From NCBI GenBank assembly GCA_048370855.1, contig DBGEOK010000015.1, positions 1-64,000 on the forward strand: a stretch of 64,000 nucleotides of DNA. Direction: 5' to 3'. Positions 1 through 8,117 of the stretch are shown piece by piece; the first letter of the stretch is position 1, and the number at the start of each line of letters is the position of its first letter. Below the pieces are notes generated by a model. It did not search any database. It had not been told where the DNA came from and saw nothing but the letters and a program-made list of their open reading frames with translations. Source of the stretch: Limiplasma sp048370855 (GTDB lineage Bacteria > Bacillota > Clostridia > Christensenellales > Aristaeellaceae). The position numbers were made by a program, and so were the translations under genes.

Positions 1-83
1 GGGTGGGGGGCCCCCCAAAAGGTCCCCCCGCGCTGAAGCCCTAAAAAGGGATTTTGAGCAGCATGCCAAGGGGCGCCATCCCG

Positions 84-722
84 TCAGCGCATGCTGATGC
101 TCTGGTCAATCTGCTGCCGCGTCATACGGATGTCGGTCAGCTTTTCGCTGATGGAGCGGTCGAGCTGGGCAAGCACCTCGTCGATGTGGCGGTAAACGTC
201 CGCGTACAGCTTTTCAATTTCCTCCTGCGTGCTCTGCTTCAGCTCGTCGGCTTCCATGTTGGCGCGGGCGACGATCTCCTGCTCGCTGACAAGCTGGCGC
301 GCCCTGGCTTCGGCGTCCTTGACCATGTTCTTGGCCTGCTCCTGGGCGTCGCGGACCATCGCGCCGGCTTGTTGCTGCGCCTTTTTCATCATTTCCTGCG
401 CCTGCTGGTTGGCTTGCATGGTGGTTTGCTGCGCCTGCGCCTTCGCGTCGTTAAGGTACTGCGTCGCGCGCATGGTCGCGTTCGCCTTCGTCTGCTCCGC
501 GCGCTCGTTTGCCTCGGCGATAATGCTGATCTGGTTTTGCACCACGCCCTCGCATTCGGAAAAAACGGAAGGCAAATCCGTCGTAATGGTGCGCGTGAGG
601 CTTAAAATCCGGTCCCGCTCCACCATGCACATGTTGCTCAGCGGCACTCGCTTGGCCTGTACAATGGCTTCTTCCAGATCGTTCAGGTTCTTTCGGAAGG
701 CGGAAATGGCATCCTGTTGCAT
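84..722 (-). CDS. Coiled-coil protein encoded after coaD
   Basis: The product is 212 aa and almost entirely helical. Residues about 70-175 are rich in Ala, Gln, Glu and Lys with repeated AQ/AK heptads, typical of a long coiled coil. It resembles stalk subunits of rotary ATPases (F-type b, V-type E/H), and such proteins after coaD in Clostridia are often labelled ATPase, but no ATP-binding motif is present. I chose the ATG at 722 because AAGGAGG lies 6 nt upstream; the open frame runs further up inside coaD with no ribosome site. It is the last gene of the minus-strand run. A scaffold or DivIVA-like role is possible; the function is unknown. Confidence 0.75.
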   Translation of the reverse strand: MQQDAISAFRKNLNDLEEAIVQAKRVPLSNMCMVERDRILSLTRTITTDLPSVFSECEGVVQNQISIIAEANERAEQTKANATMRATQYLNDAKAQAQQTTMQANQQAQEMMKKAQQQAGAMVRDAQEQAKNMVKDAEARARQLVSEQEIVARANMEADELKQSTQEEIEKLYADVYRHIDEVLAQLDRSISEKLTDIRMTRQQIDQSISMR

Positions 723-733
723 GGATATCCTCC

Positions 734-1261
734 TTATGGTTGGTTCAGGGATGGCATGGCGTCCTGATGATCGCGTCCGCGCCTGAGCGCGCGCTGCACG
801 TCTCCCACAATGCACGCGGGCACGAACGGGGATATATCGCCGCCCAGCGACCCAATTTCGCGCACGGCGCTGGAGCTTAAATAGGCGTGATCGGCGGAAG
901 TCATCAGAAACAGCGTCTCTACCTCCGCCGAAATCTGATGGTTAAGCTGCGCCATCTGAAATTCGCTTTCAAAGTCCGACACGGCCCGGAGCCCGCGGAG
1001 CACGATTCCCGCGTCAACCTTCTTCATATAGTCCACAAGCAGCCCGGGAAAGCAGTCAAACGACACGTTGGTCAGGCGCGCGCAGGAGCGCCTGAGCATG
1101 TCCAGCCGTTCTTCAATGGGGAAGCAGCCCGTCTTGGACGGGTTTTGCAGCACCGCCACGATCAGCTCTGGGAACAGGCCGGACGCCCGCTGGATAATGT
1201 CCATATGCCCGTTTGTCACGGGGTCAAAGCTCCCGGGGTAAACGCACAGCCCTTTCCTCAT
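734..1261 (-). CDS. coaD: Phosphopantetheine adenylyltransferase CoaD
   Basis: This enzyme catalyses the fourth step of coenzyme A synthesis: 4'-phosphopantetheine plus ATP gives dephospho-CoA and pyrophosphate. The 175-aa product begins MRKGLCVYPGSFDPVTNGH, with the nucleotidyltransferase (T/H)xGH motif near residue 16-19. The SSSAVRE motif near residues 127-133 matches the family's ISSTxxR signature. Its ATG overlaps the rsmD stop (ATGA), so the two are translationally coupled. The rsmD-coaD pair is standard in Firmicutes. The last dozen residues beyond the conserved core are poorly conserved. Confidence 0.95.
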   Translation of the reverse strand: MRKGLCVYPGSFDPVTNGHMDIIQRASGLFPELIVAVLQNPSKTGCFPIEERLDMLRRSCARLTNVSFDCFPGLLVDYMKKVDAGIVLRGLRAVSDFESEFQMAQLNHQISAEVETLFLMTSADHAYLSSSAVREIGSLGGDISPFVPACIVGDVQRALRRGRDHQDAMPSLNQP

Positions 1262-1821
1262 GGCGTTCCCTCCTTGTGAAATCGGTAAAAATGAATTTCG
1301 CTGTCGCCGTACCGCCGCTCGTTGATTTTGACAAAGCGACCGTCCGGCGAAGGCGACAAACCCGCCCGGTGTTCCAGCGCCAGCACGGCGCCCTCCCGCA
1401 ACAGCCCGGCCCCGGCAAGCTCGGCGCAAATCGCGTCCAGTTCGGTCATTCGGTAAGGCGGGTCCAGGAATACCAGGCTGTAATCGAGGCCCTCCCGCGC
1501 CATCTGCCCGACGGCGCGCTTCCAGTCGCAGGGATACAAGCGGGTGCAATGTCCAAAGCCAAGCCTCTCCACATTGCGGCGGATACACGCGACGGCCTCG
1601 CGGTCCATATCCGCCAGGGAGGCGAACGAGGCTCCGCGGCTTAACGCCTCCAGCGCCAGCGCGCCGCTGCCGGCAAACAGATCCAACACCCGCGCATCCT
1701 CCAGATGCGCTTGAAGAATGCTGAAAAGCGATTCCTTCACCCGATCCTGCGTTGGGCGCGTCTCCCGGCCCTTTGGCGCGGCCAGCGGCATGCCGCGGGC
1801 CGTTCCCGCGATAATGCGCAT
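1258..1821 (-). CDS. rsmD: 16S rRNA (guanine966-N2)-methyltransferase RsmD
   Basis: This SAM-dependent enzyme modifies G966 of 16S rRNA in the small ribosomal subunit. The 187-aa protein has the family N-terminus MRIIAGTARG, the SAM-binding loop VLDLFAGSGALALEALSRGA and the catalytic DPPY motif at residues 120-123. The length is typical. Its start overlaps the stop of the upstream membrane protein by one base (TGATG), and its stop overlaps the coaD start, so the three genes are co-transcribed and probably coupled. No strong ribosome site is visible, which fits coupling. Confidence 0.95.
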   Translation of the reverse strand: MRIIAGTARGMPLAAPKGRETRPTQDRVKESLFSILQAHLEDARVLDLFAGSGALALEALSRGASFASLADMDREAVACIRRNVERLGFGHCTRLYPCDWKRAVGQMAREGLDYSLVFLDPPYRMTELDAICAELAGAGLLREGAVLALEHRAGLSPSPDGRFVKINERRYGDSEIHFYRFHKEGTP

Positions 1822-2630
1822 CAGATCAGCCGCTCGGGCGAGGAGCTGCGCTGACGGCGGCGGCGCGCCTTGCGCTCCCTCCGCCTTTTCTTATCGTCGC
1901 CCATTTTGATCCCCGTATTGATCTTCATGCGCAGTTTCAGGCCCTGCCGGTAGCCCAAGCCGTATCCCAGCGGCGCGATCAGCACCAGCACCGGGCTCAG
2001 GCGTTCCACCAGCAGCGTAGCGCCATCCCCCATAAATACGGCCACGTTGATAAAGGGCATCACCAACGCGCGGTCCGCGACGCGCATTATATCCAGCGCG
2101 CTCAAGCCCGTATTGAGACTGTAATAGCGCAGCGCGTTTCCAAATTCGCTCTGCATCAGCAGGCTTTCGGTCCAGCTCGGCAGGGAGCCCAGGGCATAGG
2201 TCACGGGCTTTGCCAGGAGGGCGAACGCAAGCGCGAACAGCACGAAGGGCGCCGCGCCCACCAGCGTGGCAAAGAAGCCCTTGAAGGGATGATAGCAACG
2301 GGCCCTGTCCCCTCGGGCGACCTCCTTCCCTTCCGCCTGGCGCGCATACATGATTTCAGCGAAGGCCGCGTCGCTCTGGCCCCGCGCCATGCCCTGGTAA
2401 ATCTGGTAGTATGTGGCAAGTCCCACTACCGCCACGCAGGAAAGCACCCTCCAGAACAGGCTGTCAAAATTGAGCAGCGCGCCCACCAGCAGGTACAGCA
2501 GCGTAATCGCCAGCACGGAAACCGCGCGCTTGCCCGCCAGCCTCCAGGCGTCCCCTCCATGCCACGAGCCGGTCAGCACAGGCTTTTTGACCGGCTCCAC
2601 CGTGGGCTTCCGCTTTACATTGGTATGCAT
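1821..2630 (-). CDS. Polytopic membrane protein, unknown function
   Basis: The product is about 269 aa with hydrophobic segments near residues 35-55, 62-80, 115-140 and 215-235. The cytoplasmic tail is strongly basic (KKRRRERKARRRRQR). The ATG at 2630 has a GGAAGGG-type ribosome site about 9 nt upstream; a TTG one codon earlier at 2633 is also possible. It is coupled to rsmD by a one-base stop/start overlap. I recognise no family. The Arg/Lys-rich tail could bind membrane lipid or RNA, but that is speculation. Confidence 0.7.
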   Translation of the reverse strand: MHTNVKRKPTVEPVKKPVLTGSWHGGDAWRLAGKRAVSVLAITLLYLLVGALLNFDSLFWRVLSCVAVVGLATYYQIYQGMARGQSDAAFAEIMYARQAEGKEVARGDRARCYHPFKGFFATLVGAAPFVLFALAFALLAKPVTYALGSLPSWTESLLMQSEFGNALRYYSLNTGLSALDIMRVADRALVMPFINVAVFMGDGATLLVERLSPVLVLIAPLGYGLGYRQGLKLRMKINTGIKMGDDKKRRRERKARRRRQRSSSPERLI

Positions 2631-2700
2631 CAATCGAATCCCTTCCCCTGCCCCGCTTCCGGCAAGGCTTATTTTGGCAGATTTGACCGCGCTTCATTCG

Positions 2701-3816
2701 CTATGCGTTCAAATAGATTTTGGGCACGCGACCGGTGATGGCCAGCAGCACCTCATAGCTGATGGTGCCCGCCCACCCGGAAAGCTCCTCGGCGTCGATT
2801 TCGTCCTCACCCTGACGACCGAGCATCACCGCTTCATCCCCCGGCATAACGCCCGGTATGCCGGTAACGTCCAGCATGGTTTGATCCATGCAGACGCGCC
2901 CTATAATCGGGGCGCGCCTGCCCCGCACAAGCATCCTTCCCCGGTTGGAGCAGAAGCGGTGGTATCCGTCGCCGTAGCCTACGGCCACCGTCGCGACAAG
3001 CATAGGCCCGCTTGCCGTAAAGGCGCGCCCGTATCCGACGCTTTCCCCCGCCTCCACTTGCTTGACATGCACAACCTCCGTCGTCCACCTGAGGGCGTGC
3101 CGAAACGGCAGGCTCGTGCGTACCGGCGGGTATCCGTAAAGGGAAATGCCCTCGCGTACCATGTCGAAATACGCCTCGGGGGCCAGAAGGCTCATGGCGC
3201 TGTTGGCCGCGTGCGCCGGGAGCGAGGGATCAAAGAACGCCTTCAGCGCTGCAAAGCGCGCCAACTGGCCGCGGGTGAAGCCGTTCATGCCGCCGTCCGG
3301 GAGCGGGCTGTCCGCATCGGCAAAATGGGTGTAGACGCCCACAGGCTTCACATGCGGCGCGGCCGCCAAAGCGTCCGCAAGCGCCGCGGCCTCCTTCCCG
3401 GTTCGCAGGCCGATGCGGTTCATGCCCGTATCCAGCTTAATATGCACCAGGGCGTCGCGTTCCTGGCGCTCCGCCTCCCGCTCCAGCATCAAAACCGTCT
3501 CCGGCGTAAAAACGGTCTGGGCCAGGCCGTAGCGCACCGCCTCCGCCGCAGCGCGCTCCGTGGCGGCTCCCAGAACAAGCACGTTGCCGGTCACGCCGCC
3601 CTCGCGCAGCGCAATGCCCTCCTCCGGCAGAGCGACGCCAAAATCGCCCGCGCCCGCGCCCGCCAGGGCCCGCGCCACAGGAACCAGGCCGTGTCCGTAA
3701 GCGTCCGCCTTGACGACCGCCATCACGCGAACCCTTTCGGGCACGCTTTGCTTGAGAATCCGGTAGTTGTTTCGGATGGCCTCCAGGTCGACGACGGCCT
3801 GATTTTGCCTGAGCAT
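2701..3816 (-). CDS. alr: Alanine racemase
   Basis: This PLP enzyme interconverts L- and D-alanine and supplies D-Ala for peptidoglycan. The 371-aa product has the PLP lysine at K36 in VVKADAYGHG, the barrel motifs HIKLDTGMNRIG and HAANSA, and the C-terminal domain motif GRVCMDQ. The length is typical. I chose the ATG at 3816, seven bases after a GAGGG site, over a TTG two codons upstream. It lies 85 bases after the ACT-protein gene on the same strand. Confidence 0.95.
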   Translation of the reverse strand: MLRQNQAVVDLEAIRNNYRILKQSVPERVRVMAVVKADAYGHGLVPVARALAGAGAGDFGVALPEEGIALREGGVTGNVLVLGAATERAAAEAVRYGLAQTVFTPETVLMLEREAERQERDALVHIKLDTGMNRIGLRTGKEAAALADALAAAPHVKPVGVYTHFADADSPLPDGGMNGFTRGQLARFAALKAFFDPSLPAHAANSAMSLLAPEAYFDMVREGISLYGYPPVRTSLPFRHALRWTTEVVHVKQVEAGESVGYGRAFTASGPMLVATVAVGYGDGYHRFCSNRGRMLVRGRRAPIIGRVCMDQTMLDVTGIPGVMPGDEAVMLGRQGEDEIDAEELSGWAGTISYEVLLAITGRVPKIYLNA

Positions 3817-3901
3817 TGACAAACCCTCTTAACCTACGCGCACGCGGCGCGGGTGATGCGAAAAAGGCGGCCCATGGCCGAAGGGCCGGGCCAAAGCCCC
3901 G

Positions 3902-4333
3902 TTACAGGCCCCTGACCTCGTCCTGGGAGAGCAGCTTCACACCGGCCTGGGTAAGCGCCTCCTGGGCCTCGTCCAGCTTATCCACGCGGAAGATAATCAG
4001 CGCGTGGTCGCCCGCGTTGCGCACAAAGCTGTATAGGTATTCCACCACAATATCATGCTCCGCCAGAAGCCGGAGCACATCGGCCAGGCCGCCGGGCCGG
4101 TCGGGAACGCTCACCGCCAGCACGTCGGTCAGCTTGACGGTATAGCCGTTTTGGGAAATCAGCTCGACCGCTTTTTCATAATCCGCGACAATGCCGCGCA
4201 GAATGCCGAAATGCGTGGTATCCGCCACGGACAGGGAAACCAGGTCGATATTGTTTTCCCCCAGGAGTTGGGTAAAATGGGCCAGTCGGCCTGGGGTGTT
4301 TTCAATAAAAACGGAGATTTGCTTCACGTACAT
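3902..4333 (-). CDS. Tandem ACT-domain protein
   Basis: The 143-aa protein is two ACT domains (about residues 1-70 and 72-143): VKQISVFIENTPGRLAHF starts the first and LAVSVPDRPGGLADVLRLL the second. ACT domains bind amino acids and usually regulate enzymes. Free-standing tandem ACT proteins of this kind (COG4747) are often found beside phenylacetate-CoA ligase and indolepyruvate oxidoreductase genes, as here. A GGAGGG ribosome site lies 8 nt before the ATG, and a possible -10 (4372-4377) suggests its own promoter. I infer that it senses an aromatic amino acid; no ligand is known. Confidence 0.85.
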   Translation of the reverse strand: MYVKQISVFIENTPGRLAHFTQLLGENNIDLVSLSVADTTHFGILRGIVADYEKAVELISQNGYTVKLTDVLAVSVPDRPGGLADVLRLLAEHDIVVEYLYSFVRNAGDHALIIFRVDKLDEAQEALTQAGVKLLSQDEVRGL

Positions 4334-4371
4334 GATTAATACCCTCCCTTTCCGCCATGGTCAACAGGATG

Positions 4372-4377
4372 ATTATA
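4372..4377 (-). promoter_or_regulatory. Possible -10 element before the ACT gene
   Basis: TATAAT on the minus strand, 38 bases upstream of the ACT-protein start and just past the end of paaK. The -35 at the right distance (TGCGTA) is weak, so this may be a secondary internal promoter. Confidence 0.4.
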
Positions 4378-4404
4378 CCACAAATCAGAGGATTTACGCA
4401 CGCC

Positions 4405-5709
4405 TTACAGCTTGCGCCGGTCGGTTACGCGCACGGCCTTGCCCTCGCTGCGGGAAAGCGTGCCCGGCTGGCAGAGCTTCACGCTTGCATGGATCAGCGC
4501 GTGGCTGGCCAGAGAATTGACGATCTTCTTTTCGAGCGTTTCCAAGTCTCTTACGGTATCGCTCATCACAGAGGGAGAAAGCTCCACCTCCACCTCGATG
4601 GTATCCAGCGTGCCCTGGCGGTCCACCACAATATGATAGTGAGGCTCGATGCCCGGCACCTGCAAAAGCGCGTGCTCGATCTGCGACGGGAATACGTTCA
4701 CGCCCCGTATAATCAGCATGTCGTCCGTGCGGCCCATCACGCGGCCCATGCGCGCATGCGTGCGGCCGCACGCGCACGGCTCGTCGGTCAGGGTGCACAG
4801 GTCATGCGTGCGGTAACGCAGCAGCGGCATGCCGTGCTTGGTCAGCGTGGTGAAGGTCAAGTCGCCCTGTTGCCCGTATGGAAGGCTCCTGCCGTCCTCG
4901 CCGATAATTTCAGGCAGGAAATGATCCTCCCAAATGTGCATGCCGTTTTTTTGCATGCATTCCATCGCCACGCCGGGGCCCATCACCTCGCTCAGGCCAT
5001 AGACGTTCAGCGCGTCGATGCCCATCTTTTCCTCGATGCGCCGGCGCATCTCCTCCGTCCACGGCTCCGCGCCGAAAATGCCGCTGCGAAGCTTGATGCG
5101 GTCCAGCGTTATACCCTCGCGCTCCAGCGCGTCGGCCAGGTTCAGCGCGTAGGAGGGGGTGCAGCACAGCGCCGTTGAGCCGAAATCCTCCATCAGCATA
5201 AGCTGGCGCGCGGTATTGCCGCCGCTCATAGGGATGACGGAAGCCCCCACGCGCTCCGCGCCGTAGTGGGCGCCCAGGCCGCCCGTAAACAGGCCGTAGC
5301 CGTAGGCCACCTGCACCACATCGTGCTTGCCGACATTTGCGCAGTACATGGCGCGCGCCATCAGCTCGGCCCAGCGGTCCACGTCGCCGCTGGTATAGCC
5401 CGCGACGCTCGGCTTGCCCGTGGTGCCGCTGGAGGCGTGGATGCGCACAATTTCACTTTGGGGCACCGCAAACAGGCCGAAGGGATAATTGTCCCGCAGG
5501 TCCTGCTTTTCGGTAAAGGGCAGCAGCTCCAGGTCGCATACGCCGCGGATATCCTTTGGCGAAACGCCGAGCCGCTGCATCTTATGACGGTAAAACGGCA
5601 CGTTTTCGTATACGCGGCGGACAACGTCGCGCAGGCGCTCGTCCTGCACGGCGCGCAACTGCTCGCGAGGCATGGTTTCCATTGTCGGGTTCCAATATTG
5701 CTGCTCCAT
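4405..5709 (-). CDS. paaK: Phenylacetate-CoA ligase (copy 1)
   Basis: This AMP-forming ligase makes aryl- or phenylacetyl-CoA from the acid, ATP and CoA. The 434-aa product carries the adenylate loop RIHASSGTTGKPSVAGYT near residue 90, YGLSEVMGPGVAMEC, the RYRTHDLC hinge and the C-terminal GRTDDMLIIRGVNVFPSQIE. The ATG at 5709 follows an AGGAGAGGAG site; the frame continues upstream into iorB without a site. It is 41 bases after iorB. Copy 2 (8118-9410) is clearly paralogous, so the two may have different aryl substrates (phenylacetate, hydroxyphenylacetate, indoleacetate). Confidence 0.92.
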   Translation of the reverse strand: MEQQYWNPTMETMPREQLRAVQDERLRDVVRRVYENVPFYRHKMQRLGVSPKDIRGVCDLELLPFTEKQDLRDNYPFGLFAVPQSEIVRIHASSGTTGKPSVAGYTSGDVDRWAELMARAMYCANVGKHDVVQVAYGYGLFTGGLGAHYGAERVGASVIPMSGGNTARQLMLMEDFGSTALCCTPSYALNLADALEREGITLDRIKLRSGIFGAEPWTEEMRRRIEEKMGIDALNVYGLSEVMGPGVAMECMQKNGMHIWEDHFLPEIIGEDGRSLPYGQQGDLTFTTLTKHGMPLLRYRTHDLCTLTDEPCACGRTHARMGRVMGRTDDMLIIRGVNVFPSQIEHALLQVPGIEPHYHIVVDRQGTLDTIEVEVELSPSVMSDTVRDLETLEKKIVNSLASHALIHASVKLCQPGTLSRSEGKAVRVTDRRKL

Positions 5710-5750
5710 AGGGCTCCTCTCCTTTTTTCCGGCGACGGGCGCGGGCAAGT

Positions 5751-6329
5751 TTATGCGGTCAGCCCGCGGCCTTTGCCGAAGGCGGCCAGGTTGGTGGCCA
5801 GCGTCTTTTGGGGTACGCAGCCGGCAATGGCGTCCTCCCACGCCTTTTCGCCATAGGGGAGGCGGCGGCTCAGCATTCCCAGCAAAACCAGGTTCAGGGC
5901 CTTTTGGCTGCCCGCTTCAACGGCAAGCCTCAGCGCGTCCGCGCATTCCACGCGGCGGCCGTTAAGCGCCTTCAGCGGGTCTTTCGGATAGCGCGCGGCG
6001 CCGGTAATCACGGGCATAGGCATAATCTCCTGCGTATTGACAATCGCCGTGCCGTCGGGTTTCAGATAATTTGCCGCGCGCGCCGCCTCCAATGCCTCAA
6101 AGCCGAGCAGGTAATCCGCCTGCCCAAGTCCGACAATCGGGGAATGCACGCGGTCGCCCACGCGAACATACGTGATTACGCTCCCGCCGCGCTGGCTCAT
6201 GCCGTGCACCTCGCTTACCTTTACGCCTACATTTTCCGCAAGGGCGAGCCTGCCAAGGATTTTGCTTGCCAAAAGCGTTCCCTGTCCCCCCACGCCCACG
6301 ATTACCAGGTCAAACGCAGCCTTGCTCAT
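5751..6329 (-). CDS. iorB: Indolepyruvate:ferredoxin oxidoreductase, beta subunit
   Basis: This is the gamma-domain-type subunit of the arylpyruvate:ferredoxin oxidoreductase. With IorA it converts indolepyruvate, phenylpyruvate or hydroxyphenylpyruvate plus CoA to the arylacetyl-CoA, CO2 and reduced ferredoxin. The 192-aa protein starts FDLVIVGVGGQGTLLASKIL and contains SEVHGMSQRGGSV, both diagnostic of the family. Its start overlaps the iorA stop (ATGA), giving equimolar synthesis by coupling. Confidence 0.94.
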   Translation of the reverse strand: MSKAAFDLVIVGVGGQGTLLASKILGRLALAENVGVKVSEVHGMSQRGGSVITYVRVGDRVHSPIVGLGQADYLLGFEALEAARAANYLKPDGTAIVNTQEIMPMPVITGAARYPKDPLKALNGRRVECADALRLAVEAGSQKALNLVLLGMLSRRLPYGEKAWEDAIAGCVPQKTLATNLAAFGKGRGLTA

Positions 6330-8101
6330 TTAGATTCCTCCCCGCTCTTGATCGCTTTGAAGGGGCAGACCTGCGCGCACATGCCACAGCCGATGCACAG
6401 CGCGGGGTTAATGACCACTGCCTTTTCGTGCCGCTCTATCGCGGGGCAGCTCAGCTTCATGCACGCGCCGCAGTTCTTGCAGCCGTCAATCACATACGGC
6501 TTGTAAACGGCCTTATCCAACAGCGCGCATGGCCGCCTCGCAATGACGACGCTGACCTCCTCGCGCGCGGTCGCCTCCCGCAGCGCCTTTTCCACGGCCT
6601 TGAGGTCAAACGGGTCCACAACGACGATATCCCTTACGCCGCAGGCCTCGCATACCTTTTCAAGGTTGAGCTGCGGAGCGGGCTCGTTATGGATGTCCCG
6701 CCCGGTGGCGGGGTTTTGCTGATGGCCCGTCATGCCGGTAATCCGGTTATCCAGGATGACGACGGTGATGCATTCCCGGTTATAGACCGCGTCGATCAGC
6801 GAGGTGATGCCGCTGTGGATAAAGGTGCTGTCGCCCAGCACCGCCACGGTCCCCTTGGAAAAATCCTTCCCTTGCGCCCGCTCGGCCCCTCCGGCCATGC
6901 CGATGCTCGCTCCCATGCAAAGGCATGCGTCCATAGCGGATAGCGGCGCAAGCGCCCCCAGCGTGTAACAGCCGATATCCCCCATCACGCGGAGGCCAAG
7001 CTTGTTAAACGCGTAAAACACGCCGCGATGCGGGCATCCCGGGCAAAGCACAGGCGGGCGCGAAGGAAGCGCGGCTTCTTTCCCGCCGGCTTCCGGCTCC
7101 CCCAGGACGGCATGCTTCAGCTTTTCCACGCTCAGCTCGCCCTGGACGCCCGTATATTTCTTACCCTCAACCTCGATGCCGGCGGCTTTGATATCCTTTT
7201 CAATCAGCCCCTCCAGCTCCTCCACAACGATGAGCCTTTCCACCTTGGACGCAAATTCGCGGATCAGCTTCATGGGCAGCGGGTACACCATGCCCAGCTT
7301 GAGGGTGCTGGCGTAGGGCATGGCCTCTCGCACGTACTCGTAGCAAACGCCGCTGGTGATGACGCCGACGGACGTTTCCCGCATCTTTAACACGTTTATC
7401 GGAAAGCGGTTGGCCGCCTCCGCCAAAAATTCCTCCCGCTTTTCCACCTGCGGATGGCGCTTTTTGGCCATCGCGGGCATCATGACATATTTCATGGCGT
7501 CCTTTTGATAGGGCCTGACGCCCACCTCGTCCCGCCCGCCAACCGCGACGACGCTCCTCGCGTGCGAGATGCGCGTCGTCAGCCTGACGAATACCGGCGT
7601 ATCCAGCTCCTCGCTCATGGAAAAGGCCAACCTGGTAAACGCCCGGCATTCGCGGCTGTCGGACGGCTCGAGCATCGGGATATGGGCGGCGCGGGCGTAA
7701 TAGCGGCTGTCCTGTTCGTTCTGGCTGGAGTGCATGGCCGGGTCGTCCGCGCAGACGATGACCATGCCCGCGTTCACGCCCGCGTACGCCGCGGTAAAAA
7801 TCGGGTCCGCGGCCACGTTCACGCCCACATGCTTCATGCACGTCATCGCCCGGCCCCCGGCCATCGCCGCGCCGAAGGCCACTTCGGCGGCCACCTTCTC
7901 ATTGGGCGCCCATTGGCAGTGAATCTCCGGAAATTTTGCCGCATACTCAGTAATTTCGGTGCTGGGCGTGCCGGGATAGCTTGAAACCACCCGGACGCCC
8001 GCCTCCCAAGCGCCCTGCGCCACGGCCTCGTTGCCCAGCATCAGCCGCTCCTCCACGGCGTCCGCCGCGAACACGTCGGCGGTCAAAAACTTTTCTTCCA
8101 T
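6326..8101 (-). CDS. iorA: Indolepyruvate:ferredoxin oxidoreductase, alpha subunit
   Basis: This is the large thiamine-diphosphate and iron-sulfur subunit of the arylpyruvate oxidoreductase. The 591-aa protein has an N-terminal pyrimidine-binding domain (VVSSYPGTPSTEITEYAA), a central TPP-binding domain (CPGCPHRGVFYAF; GDIGCYTLG; LDNRITGMTGHQ) and a C-terminal ferredoxin domain near residues 538-585 with CKNCGACMKLSCP and CIGCGMCAQVCP, enough for two 4Fe-4S clusters. It lies between the two paaK genes, 16 bases after paaK copy 2 in the same operon. The direction, amino acid fermentation or reductive carboxylation of arylacetates, cannot be read from sequence. Confidence 0.95.
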   Translation of the reverse strand: MEEKFLTADVFAADAVEERLMLGNEAVAQGAWEAGVRVVSSYPGTPSTEITEYAAKFPEIHCQWAPNEKVAAEVAFGAAMAGGRAMTCMKHVGVNVAADPIFTAAYAGVNAGMVIVCADDPAMHSSQNEQDSRYYARAAHIPMLEPSDSRECRAFTRLAFSMSEELDTPVFVRLTTRISHARSVVAVGGRDEVGVRPYQKDAMKYVMMPAMAKKRHPQVEKREEFLAEAANRFPINVLKMRETSVGVITSGVCYEYVREAMPYASTLKLGMVYPLPMKLIREFASKVERLIVVEELEGLIEKDIKAAGIEVEGKKYTGVQGELSVEKLKHAVLGEPEAGGKEAALPSRPPVLCPGCPHRGVFYAFNKLGLRVMGDIGCYTLGALAPLSAMDACLCMGASIGMAGGAERAQGKDFSKGTVAVLGDSTFIHSGITSLIDAVYNRECITVVILDNRITGMTGHQQNPATGRDIHNEPAPQLNLEKVCEACGVRDIVVVDPFDLKAVEKALREATAREEVSVVIARRPCALLDKAVYKPYVIDGCKNCGACMKLSCPAIERHEKAVVINPALCIGCGMCAQVCPFKAIKSGEESK

Positions 8102-8117
8102 AGCTGAATGATCCCCC

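Noticed and set aside
1..83. G- and C-runs at the window start that could be a terminator
   Set aside because: The runs GGGGGG / CCCCCC pair only loosely and no T-run follows on the minus strand.
2413..3819. A 468-codon open frame on the plus strand across alr
   Set aside because: It is the antisense shadow of alanine racemase in a GC-rich genome; the product is basic, low in motifs and has no ribosome site.
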